Source: Allobosea sp.
GTDB lineage: Bacteria; Pseudomonadota; Alphaproteobacteria; Rhizobiales; Beijerinckiaceae
Direction of reading: 5' to 3'
DNA: 44,665 nucleotides
Assembly (NCBI RefSeq): GCF_017308075.1
Contig: NZ_JAFKFX010000053.1
Coordinates: 1 to 44,665, forward strand
The stretch's first letter is position 1; each line of letters begins with the position of its first letter. Both the position numbers and the translations under genes were made by a program. Of the stretch, positions 25,221 to 33,072 are shown in pieces. A model generated the notes under the pieces. It worked only from the letters and a program-made list of their open reading frames with translations, was not told where the DNA came from and did not search any database.

Positions 25221-26812
25221 GCGCCCGCGTCCATCTCTTCGATACGACGCTGCGCGACGGCGCGCAGACCACGGGCGTCGACTTCTCGCTCGACGACAAG
25301 CGTGCGGTCGCGGCGATGCTCGACAAGCTAGGCATCGACTATGTCGAGGGCGGCTATCCCGGCGCGAACCCGCTCGACACCGCCTTCTTCGAGCAGAAGC
25401 CGACGCGGCAGGCGAAGTTCGCCGCCTTCGGCATGACCAAGCGGGCAGGTCGCTCGGCCGCCAACGACCCCGGCATCGCCGCGCTGCTGGAGGCGAAGGC
25501 CGACGCCATCGTCTTCGTCGCCAAGAGCTGGGACTATCATGTCCATGTCGCGCTCGAGATCTCGCTGGAAGAGAACCTCGCGGGCATCGCCGAGAGCGTT
25601 GCGGCGGCGAAGGCGGCCGGGCGCGAGGTGATGCTCGATTGCGAGCACTTCTTCGACGGCTACAAGGCCAATCCGGACTATGCACTCGCCTGCGCCCGCA
25701 CCGCCTACGAGGCCGGCGCCCGGTGGATCGTGCTCTGCGACACCAATGGCGGCACGCTGCCGGACGAGGTCGGCGCCATCGTCGCCGCGGTGGCGAAGGT
25801 CGTGCCGGGCGAGAACCTTGGCATCCACGCGCATGACGATTGCGGCTGCGCCGTCGCCAACTCGCTCGCGGCCGTCGAGGCCGGCGCCCGCCAGGTCCAG
25901 GGCACGCTGAACGGCCTCGGCGAGCGCTGCGGCAATGCCAATCTGGTGACCCTGATCGGCACGCTGAAGCTCAAGGACCGCTATCGCGAGCGCTTCTCCA
26001 TCGGCGTCGCCGACGACCGGCTCGGCGAGCTCACCCATGTCTCGCGCGCGCTCGACGAGATGCTGAACCGCGCCCCGAACCGCCACGCCCCCTTCGTCGG
26101 CTCCTCGGCCTTCGCCACCAAGGCCGGCATCCATGCCTCGGCCGTGCTGAAGGACCCGCGCACCTATGAGCATGTCGCGCCTGAAGCGGTCGGCAACAGC
26201 CGCAAGGTGCTGGTCTCCAACCAGGGCGGCAAGTCCAACCTGCTGGCCGAGCTCGAGCGCGTCGGCGTCACGATCGCTCGCGACGACCCGCGTCTTTCGC
26301 GGGTGCTGGAGGAGCTGAAGGACAAGGAGGCGCAGGGCTATGCCTTCGAGGGCGCCGATGCCTCATTCTACCTGCTGGTGCGCCGCATCCTCGGCGAGGT
26401 TCCGGAATTCTTCGGGGTCGAGCGCTTCGCCGTGAATGTCGAGCGCCGGCACAACGCGCTTGGCGAGCTCGTCACCTTCTCGGAGGCGATCGTCAAGGTG
26501 AAGGTCGGCGAGGAAGTGCTGATCTCGGCGGCGGAGGGCGATTCCGGACCGGTCAATGCGCTCGATATCGCCTTGCGGAAGGATCTCGGCCGCTACCAGT
26601 CGCTGATCGAGGGCTTGCGCCTCGTCGACTACAAGGTCCGCATCTTCCAGGGTGGCACCGATGCTGTGACGCGCGTGCTGATCGAATCGGCGGATGAGAA
26701 AGGCGAGCGCTGGACCACGGTCGGCGTCAGCGCCAACATCATCGACGCCTCGTTCCAGGCGCTGACCGACTCGATCGTCTACAAGCTGATGCGCGAGGGC
26801 GCGACGGCCTAG
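25217..26812 (+). CDS. cimA: Citramalate synthase
   Basis: The 531-residue enzyme belongs to the DRE-TIM metallolyase family (2-isopropylmalate synthase, homocitrate synthase, citramalate synthase). Phe-Asp-Thr-Thr-Leu-Arg-Asp-Gly at 8-15 provides the metal-binding Asp and catalytic Arg, and His204/His206 in Gly-Ile-His-Ala-His-Asp-Asp the other metal ligands. The length and the C-terminal regulatory LeuA dimer domain (from about 395) fit CimA, which condenses pyruvate and acetyl-CoA to (R)-citramalate for isoleucine synthesis. The start overlaps the preceding microprotein stop. A 9-base imperfect stem (26813-26821 with 26840-26848) follows the stop directly and may help end transcription. 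Confidence 0.92.
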   Translation: MSARVHLFDTTLRDGAQTTGVDFSLDDKRAVAAMLDKLGIDYVEGGYPGANPLDTAFFEQKPTRQAKFAAFGMTKRAGRSAANDPGIAALLEAKADAIVFVAKSWDYHVHVALEISLEENLAGIAESVAAAKAAGREVMLDCEHFFDGYKANPDYALACARTAYEAGARWIVLCDTNGGTLPDEVGAIVAAVAKVVPGENLGIHAHDDCGCAVANSLAAVEAGARQVQGTLNGLGERCGNANLVTLIGTLKLKDRYRERFSIGVADDRLGELTHVSRALDEMLNRAPNRHAPFVGSSAFATKAGIHASAVLKDPRTYEHVAPEAVGNSRKVLVSNQGGKSNLLAELERVGVTIARDDPRLSRVLEELKDKEAQGYAFEGADASFYLLVRRILGEVPEFFGVERFAVNVERRHNALGELVTFSEAIVKVKVGEEVLISAAEGDSGPVNALDIALRKDLGRYQSLIEGLRLVDYKVRIFQGGTDAVTRVLIESADEKGERWTTVGVSANIIDASFQALTDSIVYKLMREGATA

Positions 26813-26864
26813 ATCGCCGTGCGTCCGTTCGGGCGCGATCACGGTGATCTATTTCATTGTTGTC

Positions 26865-26910
26865 GCATCCGATTTCTCCGAAACGTGGATTCCACCTTTC
26901 GGTCCGATGC
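26865..26910. repeat. Nested palindromic element, also partly present at 9029
   Basis: Three nested arms pair in order: GCATC (26865-26869) with GATGC (26906-26910), CCGAAA (26878-26883) with TTTCGG (26897-26902), and GTGGA (26885-26889) with TCCAC (26891-26895). The right edge, TTCGGTCCGATGCTA at 26898-26912, is repeated exactly at 9029-9043. It resembles short dispersed intergenic repeats of Hyphomicrobiales. It lies between the convergent cimA and BaiN-type genes. Confidence 0.65.
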
Positions 26911-26964
26911 TACAGATGCCGGGCGAGGAAATCGCCGCTGCCTGGATCGCCGCAGCGCGGCGGT

Positions 26965-28173
26965 TCAGGCGGCGCGTTCGGCGATGGCGGTCCCGGCCGC
27001 CCAGCCGGACGACCAGGCCCATTGGAAATTGTAGCCGCCGAGCCAGCCGGTGACGTCGACCACTTCGCCGATGAAGTAGAGCCCATCGACCGCCTTGGCC
27101 TCCATCGTCCGCGAGTTGAGCCCGGCGGTGTCGACGCCGCCGAGCGTCACCTCCGCGGTCCGGTAGCCTTCCGATCCGATCGGCATCACCTCCCAGCCCT
27201 GGATGGTCGAGGCGACCGCCGCGAGCTTCTTGTCGCTCGCATCGCCGATCGGCCCGGCCCAGCCATGGTTCTCCGCGAGATAGGAGGCGAGGCGCTTCGG
27301 CAGGATCTCGCCGAGCGCATTGGCGATGCTCCTGCGGCCGTTTTCCTGTCTGGAGGCGCGCAGCATGGCGAAGACGTCCTGTGTCGGCAGGAAGGCGATA
27401 CTGATCGGCTGCTTTTCGCGCCAGTAGGAGGAGATCTGCAGGATGGCGGGGCCGGACAGGCCGCGATGGGTGAACAGAAGCGCCTCGTTGAACGCGGTCT
27501 TGCCGCAGGAGACCCGCGCCTCGGCGGCGAGGCCGGCAAGCTCGCGGAAGCCGGCGAGAACCTCTTCGCCGAAGGTCAGCGGCACCAGTGCCGGGCGCGT
27601 CTCCGTCAGCGCCAGGCCGAACTGGCCGGCGATCTGGTAGCCGAGACCGGATGCGCCCATTTTCGGGATGGATTTTCCGCCGGACGCCACGACGAAATGC
27701 CGGCAGCGGATCGCCGCGGCGCCATCGCCGCCGAGCCTGAGCGCAAAGCCGTCAGTGCTGCGCTCCAGGCTTTCCAGCGTCGTTCCGAGGCGCAGTTCGC
27801 AGCCGGCGCGCGCCATCTCGCCGGTCAGCATCGCGATGATGTCCTTGGCGGAATGGTCGCAGAAGAGCTGCCCGAGCGTCTTCTCGTGATAGGCGATGCC
27901 GTGCTTCTCGACGAGCCCGACGAAATCATGCTGCGTGTAACGGCTCAGCGCAGATTTTGCGAAATGCGGATTGCCCGACAGGAAGTTCCGCGCGCTCGTC
28001 CCGATATTGGTGAAATTGCAGCGGCCGCCGCCGGAAATGCGGATCTTCTCGCCTGGGGCCTTGGCATGATCGAGGATCAGGACTCGTCCGCCGCGCGCCG
28101 CGGCGTGGATCGCGCACATCATGCCGGCCGCACCTGCGCCCAGGATGACAGTGTCGAAACGCTCTGTCGTCAT
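26965..28173 (-). CDS. BaiN/RdsA family NAD(P)/FAD-dependent flavoprotein (HI0933-like)
   Basis: The 402-residue protein has the N-terminal dinucleotide motif Ile-Leu-Gly-Ala-Gly-Ala-Ala-Gly-Met-Met-Cys-Ala, and Gly-Gly-Gly-Arg-Cys-Asn-Phe-Thr-Asn, the signature of the HI0933/YhiN flavoprotein family. The C-terminal Gly-Gly-Tyr-Asn-Phe-Gln-Trp-Ala-Trp-Ser-Ser-Gly segment completes the FAD site. Members are soluble; some are linked to bile-acid or resazurin-type reductions, but the physiological role in proteobacteria is not established. It has no evident operon partner and is convergent with cimA. Confidence 0.9.
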   Translation of the reverse strand: MTTERFDTVILGAGAAGMMCAIHAAARGGRVLILDHAKAPGEKIRISGGGRCNFTNIGTSARNFLSGNPHFAKSALSRYTQHDFVGLVEKHGIAYHEKTLGQLFCDHSAKDIIAMLTGEMARAGCELRLGTTLESLERSTDGFALRLGGDGAAAIRCRHFVVASGGKSIPKMGASGLGYQIAGQFGLALTETRPALVPLTFGEEVLAGFRELAGLAAEARVSCGKTAFNEALLFTHRGLSGPAILQISSYWREKQPISIAFLPTQDVFAMLRASRQENGRRSIANALGEILPKRLASYLAENHGWAGPIGDASDKKLAAVASTIQGWEVMPIGSEGYRTAEVTLGGVDTAGLNSRTMEAKAVDGLYFIGEVVDVTGWLGGYNFQWAWSSGWAAGTAIAERAA

Positions 28174-28373
28174 CGCGTATTGCTGGCCCCGGAAACCGCC
28201 CTGACGGCCATCCTGCCGCGCCCGGCCCCGGGGTAGATGATCCGCTCTCGTCCTTCAACCGGGGAAGCTGTTCGCGAAACCTCGCACCGGCAGCCACCGC
28301 AGCATGCCTCGGGGAGGCGTCGCGAGCCGGCCGCGGCAAGCCCGGGCCGTCGGCGATGATCTCGGCCCGCTGG

Positions 28374-28727
28374 TCAATCCGTCAGGCGCAGCGATCTTTC
28401 TTTGCAGAGATCGACGCCGTCATTGTCGCTCTCGACATCGTCGCTGAACTTGCCGAGCAGGTAATAGCTGCAGCCCGAGGGCTTGTTGAGCTTCAGCGAG
28501 ACGCTCTTGCCGGGCGCGAGCGGCTTGGTGAGCTTGGCCACGAGCCGGGCCTGCTCGCCCGTCGTCGTGATCTCCAGCGAATCGAGCGGAACGCTGCGGG
28601 CGTTCGTGATCTTGATCTGCGCCGGCGGGCGGGCTGATTGCGCGAGCGCGGGCAGGGTGGGCAGAAGTGCAAGCACGCCGGCGACAGGCAGGATTTGGCG
28701 CAGGTTCAAGACATGGCGAAGGTTCAT
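28374..28727 (-). CDS. Small secreted protein, unknown
   Basis: The 117-residue precursor has a signal peptide (hydrophobic at about 12-27, Ala-Leu-Ala-Gln). The mature part is a likely small beta-sandwich: Ile-Lys-Ile-Thr-Asn-Ala-Arg, Leu-Glu-Ile-Thr-Thr, Ala-Lys-Leu, Pro-Gly-Lys-Ser-Val-Ser-Leu, with two cysteines (near 86 and 108) that could form one disulfide. GAGGAC lies about nine bases upstream of the ATG. The pattern resembles periplasmic Ig-like or Tat-pathway-associated small proteins, without a clear family. It is divergent from the small kinase gene. Confidence 0.7.
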   Translation of the reverse strand: MNLRHVLNLRQILPVAGVLALLPTLPALAQSARPPAQIKITNARSVPLDSLEITTTGEQARLVAKLTKPLAPGKSVSLKLNKPSGCSYYLLGKFSDDVESDNDGVDLCKERSLRLTD

Positions 28728-28868
28728 GGGCGTTCGTCCTCGATCTCAGCCTTGGCAGGCCTGGCAATCTGGCATTGCCCTTGCGACGAGAACAAGGCCC
28801 CATCGGCGCCAGAACAAGGCATCGCCTGTGGCCGGGGGCGGCCGAGGTGAGAGGGATAGCGGGATGGC

Positions 28869-29498
28869 ATGGCGATGAGTGAGATTGCGCGCATCGCGGC
28901 TTTGATCGCCGGACGGGCGGAGGGGAGCGGTCGCATCCTGGTTGCGCTGGCCGGCCCGCCCGCTGCCGGCAAGTCGGAAATTGCCGGCAGGCTCGCGCAG
29001 TTGCTGCCGGAGACGGCCGTCGTGCCGATGGACGGCTTCCATTTCGACAATGCCGTCCTCGCCGAACTCGGATTGGCGCAACGCAAGGGCGCCCCGGAGA
29101 CCTTCGATTATGAGGGGCTCGAAACTTGTCTGCGGCGGCTTCGGTCGGGCGAGGCGACTGTCGCGGTGCCGCTCTTCGACCGAGCGCTCGAACTCGCCCG
29201 CGCCGGGGCGGCGCTGGTCCCCGCCCGGACCCGCATCGTCCTGGTGGAGGGCAATTACCTTCTGCTGGACCGTGCGCCCTGGAATCGCTTGGCACTGCTC
29301 TTCGACCTGACGATCTTCCTCGCAGTGCCGCTCGAAGAGCTGGAGCGCAGGCTGCTCGCGCGCTGGGCGGGGCATGGCCGGGCGCCGGAGGCGGCTCGGG
29401 CCTGGGTGGAAGAGAACGACTTGCCGAATGCGCGGCTGGTGCAGGATGCGAGCCGCCCGGCCGACATCGTCTGGGCCAATACCGGGCCGCTGGCCTGA
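28869..29498 (+). CDS. Nucleoside/nucleotide kinase family protein (uridine kinase/PanK-like fold)
   Basis: The 209-residue protein has a Walker A loop Gly-Pro-Pro-Ala-Ala-Gly-Lys-Ser at 29-36 and the Met-Asp-Gly-Phe-His motif at 54-58, the mark of the P-loop kinase group that includes uridine kinase, bacterial pantothenate kinase I and FrcK. Val-Glu-Gly-Asn-Tyr-Leu-Leu-Leu provides the acidic Walker-B-like strand. The substrate is a nucleoside, sugar or vitamin that cannot be fixed by sequence; FrcK-like fructose kinases are usually beside an ABC sugar transporter, absent here. An in-frame ATG at 28875 is an equally possible start. Confidence 0.82.
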   Translation: MAMSEIARIAALIAGRAEGSGRILVALAGPPAAGKSEIAGRLAQLLPETAVVPMDGFHFDNAVLAELGLAQRKGAPETFDYEGLETCLRRLRSGEATVAVPLFDRALELARAGAALVPARTRIVLVEGNYLLLDRAPWNRLALLFDLTIFLAVPLEELERRLLARWAGHGRAPEAARAWVEENDLPNARLVQDASRPADIVWANTGPLA

Positions 29499-29587
29499 GC
29501 GCCGCGCGCTGTCGGCCGGCGGCCATGCTCCGCAGGCCCCTGCAATCGCGAGAAAACTAGCCTATATCGGCGCTTCAATTTGGAAGA

Positions 29588-31504
29588 ATGACAATGTCTC
29601 CGCCTGCCGCGCCGCCACCGGCGAACTTTGCACGTTCGGCCGTACTCCAGCCGGGCTCCGGTTTCCTTGCGACCTTCGGAGCGCTCTGGCCCTATCTCTG
29701 GCCGCCCGATCGGGCCGATCTGCGCCGGCGCGTTGTTCTCGCCTTCGCGCTGCTGGTCGTCGGCCGCCTCGTGCTGATGGGCGTGCCCTTCACCTTCAAA
29801 TGGGCGACGGACGCGCTCGCGGGGACGCCGACGACGCTCGAAGCCTGGCTGCCCTGGCTGGTCGGTGCGCCGCTGGCGCTGACGGTGATCTACGGGCTGG
29901 CAAGGGTCGGTGCGGCGGCCTTCGTGCAGTTGCGCGATGCGATCTTCGCGCCGGTCTTCATGCATGCGGTCAGGACGCTGGCGCTGCAGACCTTCGGCCA
30001 TCTCCATCATCTCTCACTGCGCTTCCATCTCGAGCGCAAGACCGGCGGGCTCACCCGCGTGCTAGAGCGTGGCCGCAATGGCATCGAGGAGATGGTGCGC
30101 CTCGGCCTCAACCAGCTCGTGCCCGTGATCATCGAGGTCACGCTGATCATCGCCGTGCTGCTCTGGCTATTCGACTGGCGTTATGTCGTCGTGCTCGTCG
30201 CCATGGTCGTCGGCTACATGGCCTACACCATCAAGGCCACCGAATGGCGTATCGCCATCCGCGCCCAGATGAACGAATCCGACACCGACGCCAACGCCAA
30301 GGCGATCGACTCGCTGCTCAACTACGAGACGGTGAAGTATTTCGGCGCCGAGGCGCGCGAGACGGCGCGCTACGATGTCTCGATGGCGCGCTATGAGCGC
30401 AATTCGATCAAGGCCTATACCTCGCTCGCCTGGCTCAATTTCGGCCAGGCCGCGATCTTCGCGGCGGGCCTGACCGTCTCGATGGTGATGTGCGTGCGCG
30501 GCTTCCAGGCCGGGACCAACACGGTCGGCGATTTCGTGCTGATCAACGCCATGCTGATCCAGCTCTATATCCCGCTGAACTTCATGGGCACGGTCTATCG
30601 CGAGATCAAGCAGGCGACGCTCGATATCGGGCAGATGTTCGCCTTGATCGGTCGCGATCCGGAGATCCAGGACAAGCCGGGTGCGCCGCCGCTCGCCATT
30701 CGGGCCGGGACCGTCACCTTCGAGGACGTGCATTTCGCCTATGTGCCGGAGCGGCCGATCCTGCGCGGCGTCTCCTTCTCGGTCCCGGCCGGCCGCACCA
30801 TCGCCATTGTCGGCCCGTCCGGCGCCGGCAAGTCGACGATCTCGCGGCTGCTCTTCCGCTTCTACGAGCCGCAGAAAGGCCGCATCCTGATTGACGGGCA
30901 GCCGATTGCCGACGTCCAGCAGGTCTCGTTGCGGGCGGCGATCGGCATGGTCCCGCAGGACACCGTGCTGTTCAACGACACGATCGAGTACAATCTGCGT
31001 TATGGCCGGCCCGAGGCGACGCAAGCCGAGATCGAGGAGGCGGCCCGCCTCGCCCAGATCGACCGCTTCATCAGGACGCTGCCCGAGGGCTATGCCACCT
31101 CGGTCGGCGAGCGCGGCCTCAAGCTCTCCGGCGGCGAGAAGCAGCGCGTCGCCATCGCCCGCACCATCCTGAAGGGACCGCCGGTGCTGGTGCTCGACGA
31201 GGCGACCTCGGCGCTCGATTCCTTCACCGAGAAGGAGATCCAGGACGCGCTCGACCGGGTTAGCCAGGGCCGCACCACGCTGGTGATCGCGCATCGGCTC
31301 TCGACCGTGATCAATGCCGACGAGATCATCGTGCTCGACAAGGGGCAGATCGTCGAGCGCGGCCATCACCGCGAACTGCTCGCGGCCGATGGTGTCTACG
31401 CCGCGCTCTGGAACCGCCAGCGTCAGGTCGACGAGGCCAAGGCGACGCTGCAGCGCGCCACCGCCGAGGAGGGCGAGAGCGTCCGCGTCAGCCTGACGGA
31501 CTGA
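29588..31504 (+). CDS. Atm1/HMT1-type ABC exporter (half transporter)
   Basis: The 638-residue inner-membrane half transporter has six membrane spans in the first 340 residues and one ATPase domain. Asn-Tyr-Glu-Thr-Val-Lys-Tyr-Phe (245-252) is a hallmark of the Atm1/HMT1 branch. The ATPase shows Gly-Pro-Ser-Gly-Ala-Gly-Lys-Ser-Thr (409-417), Leu-Ser-Gly-Gly-Glu-Lys-Gln-Arg, Val-Leu-Val-Leu-Asp-Glu-Ala-Thr and Ile-Ala-His-Arg-Leu. Bacterial members such as NaAtm1 export glutathione and glutathione-metal conjugates and help heavy-metal tolerance; the same substrate class is expected here. It forms a homodimer. A strong hairpin follows the stop. Confidence 0.92.
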   Translation: MTMSPPAAPPPANFARSAVLQPGSGFLATFGALWPYLWPPDRADLRRRVVLAFALLVVGRLVLMGVPFTFKWATDALAGTPTTLEAWLPWLVGAPLALTVIYGLARVGAAAFVQLRDAIFAPVFMHAVRTLALQTFGHLHHLSLRFHLERKTGGLTRVLERGRNGIEEMVRLGLNQLVPVIIEVTLIIAVLLWLFDWRYVVVLVAMVVGYMAYTIKATEWRIAIRAQMNESDTDANAKAIDSLLNYETVKYFGAEARETARYDVSMARYERNSIKAYTSLAWLNFGQAAIFAAGLTVSMVMCVRGFQAGTNTVGDFVLINAMLIQLYIPLNFMGTVYREIKQATLDIGQMFALIGRDPEIQDKPGAPPLAIRAGTVTFEDVHFAYVPERPILRGVSFSVPAGRTIAIVGPSGAGKSTISRLLFRFYEPQKGRILIDGQPIADVQQVSLRAAIGMVPQDTVLFNDTIEYNLRYGRPEATQAEIEEAARLAQIDRFIRTLPEGYATSVGERGLKLSGGEKQRVAIARTILKGPPVLVLDEATSALDSFTEKEIQDALDRVSQGRTTLVIAHRLSTVINADEIIVLDKGQIVERGHHRELLAADGVYAALWNRQRQVDEAKATLQRATAEEGESVRVSLTD

Positions 31505-31511
31505 AGCCTGC

Positions 31512-31536
31512 GCCGTCCCGGCCGGGCCGGGACGGC
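31512..31536 (+). terminator. GC-rich hairpin after the ABC exporter, possible terminator
   Basis: GCCGTCCCGG at 31512-31521 pairs perfectly with CCGGGACGGC at 31527-31536 around a five-base loop, eight bases after the stop codon. There is no T run, so it may aid Rho-dependent termination or protect the 3' end rather than act as a classic intrinsic terminator. Confidence 0.45.
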
Positions 31537-31626
31537 CTGCCGGCGTGCGGCCGGCTGCTCGAAATTGCGGCTTGGCACCTGCGAGGCGCGGGCGCAAACT
31601 GCCCTTGCGTAATGAGGGGGCCTGCA

Positions 31627-32130
31627 ATGTTCGCGCTCGACCCGACGACGCTGGTCGGCTTCCACACCTGGCTCAGCCTGATCGCCATCGTCGCCGGCTT
31701 TCCGGCGGCGGCGGCATTGCTGAAAGGCCAGCTCAGCCGGTCCTGGAACGGGATCTTCCTGTGGATGGCGATCGCGACCAGCGCCACCGGCTTCCTGTTT
31801 CCGTTCAGCGGCGTCCTGCCCTCGCACATCGTCGGGGCGATTTCGCTGGCGCTGCTCGCAGCCGCCGCCATCGCGCTCTATGTCCGCGGCCTGGAAGGCG
31901 CCTGGAGGCGGACCTACGCCATCTCCGCCATGCTCTCCTTCTACCTGCTGATCTTCGTGCTGATCGCCCAGCTCTTCCTCAAAGTGCCGGCGTTGAACGC
32001 CATGGCGCCGACGCAGGCCGAGCCGCCCTTCGCCATCGTCCAGGGCATCGTACTGGCGCTCTTCCTTGCGCTGACCGTGCTCGCCGCAAGGCGTTTCCGC
32101 GATGACCGGCCGGCGGCCCGCGCGGTCTGA
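31627..32130 (+). CDS. Membrane protein of unknown function, four to five spans
   Basis: The 167-residue product has hydrophobic spans at about 10-28, 40-60, 65-85, 95-118 and 135-153, with a short basic tail, so it is an inner-membrane protein with few loops. No family was recognised. The ATG at 31627 is preferred over an in-frame ATG at 31612 because GAGGGGG lies six bases before it. It is convergent with the GntR gene, 29 bases apart. Nothing in the neighbours defines its role. Confidence 0.72.
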   Translation: MFALDPTTLVGFHTWLSLIAIVAGFPAAAALLKGQLSRSWNGIFLWMAIATSATGFLFPFSGVLPSHIVGAISLALLAAAAIALYVRGLEGAWRRTYAISAMLSFYLLIFVLIAQLFLKVPALNAMAPTQAEPPFAIVQGIVLALFLALTVLAARRFRDDRPAARAV

Positions 32131-32159
32131 AATCCTGCGCTCGCGGCCGGGCGCTCGAT

Positions 32160-32822
32160 CTAGAGGCTGTTGATCCGGTACTTCTCGACGACGCCGACGA
32201 GAGCCTCCTCGCCGCGAAGCCGCTGATTGTAATGGGCGTCTGTCGCGAACGCGTGCTCGGGGGCGAGAAGGGCCTCGATCAGCTTTGCATGATTGGCCGT
32301 CGATGCGGTGCGGTAGTCCGGTGTCTGCAGGCGCAGGGCGACGCGGTGGGCCCGCAGGACGAAGTCGCGCATCTGACAGCCGACTTCATACAGCTTGCGG
32401 TTTCCCGAAAGCCGCATCAGGGCGCGGTGGAATCGTTCGTCGGCTTCGCCCCAGGCGTCGACGTCGTCGGCCACGATCGCCGCCTCCATCCGCCGCGTCT
32501 CGTCGACCAGTTCGGCCAGGTCATCGCGAGACGGTCGCCGACGCGTCAGCAGGGCCACGGCCGCGACCTCCAGCCCGGAGATGACCTGATACATCTCACG
32601 CATGTCGCTGCTCGAGAGGGGGGCGACGCGGATGCCCTTGCCCTTGCCGATCTCGACGAAGCGCTCGGCCTGCAGGCGCAGCAGCGCCTCGCGCACGGGG
32701 GTCCGGGAAATGCCGAGGGTCTTGGCCGTGGCCGCCTCGTCGATCGTCTGGCCCGGCGGAATCTCGCCGCGCTGAATCAGATCCTTGATGGCGGCGTAAG
32801 CCGTGTCCGACGCGCGAGCCAC
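32160..32822 (-). CDS. GntR family (FadR/FCD) transcription regulator
   Basis: The 220-residue protein has an N-terminal winged helix, with Ile-Pro-Pro-Gly-Gln-Thr-Ile-Asp-Glu and Leu-Gly-Ile-Ser-Arg-Thr-Pro-Val-Arg-Glu-Ala-Leu-Leu-Arg-Leu, the GntR signature, and a helical C-terminal FCD domain (about 80-210) that usually binds a metal and an organic acid ligand. The GTG at 32822 has GGAGG seven bases upstream and is preferred over the GTG at 32867. It is divergent from the dehydrogenase/aldolase genes, so repression of that row, relieved by its substrate, is the natural guess. The AT-rich palindromic patch between them could be its operator. Confidence 0.88.
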   Translation of the reverse strand: MARASDTAYAAIKDLIQRGEIPPGQTIDEAATAKTLGISRTPVREALLRLQAERFVEIGKGKGIRVAPLSSSDMREMYQVISGLEVAAVALLTRRRPSRDDLAELVDETRRMEAAIVADDVDAWGEADERFHRALMRLSGNRKLYEVGCQMRDFVLRAHRVALRLQTPDYRTASTANHAKLIEALLAPEHAFATDAHYNQRLRGEEALVGVVEKYRINSL

Positions 32823-32956
32823 CTCTCGTCCTCCGTACCAGCCGCTCGCCCTGTCGGCGAATCCCACCGCTGATCTGGTCTATCACGGAAGCCGGTCCAT
32901 CCGACTGTGCCGAACCGGGGCGCCGAGGGGCGGTGTCCTGTCAGCAGGTCAGGATT

Positions 32957-32986
32957 GAATATTATCAGATATATTTGTTGATATTC
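32957..32986. promoter_or_regulatory. AT-rich palindromic patch, putative GntR operator/promoter
   Basis: In otherwise GC-rich DNA a 30-base AT-rich patch carries GAATAT at 32957-32962 with ATATTC at 32981-32986, and TATCA at 32963-32967 with TGATA at 32979-32983, both exact inverted arms. It lies between the divergent gntR and dehydrogenase starts. Operator or promoter use is inferred. Confidence 0.45.
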
Positions 32987-33072
32987 ATAAATGGCCTCGC
33001 TACGGTTCCGGCATCGGCAGCGGCGTCGATGTTTCGTCGTTGCTGCAAACGCCGGAGAGGGACGCGAATCCG

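Noticed and set aside
26844-27053. 69-codon rightward frame with a hydrophobic start after cimA
   Set aside because: It runs through the palindromic repeat and into the end of the opposite-strand flavoprotein gene, and its second half is Arg-rich antisense sequence.
30167-31627. 486-codon leftward frame opposite the ABC exporter
   Set aside because: Antisense shadow of a gene with complete ATPase motifs.
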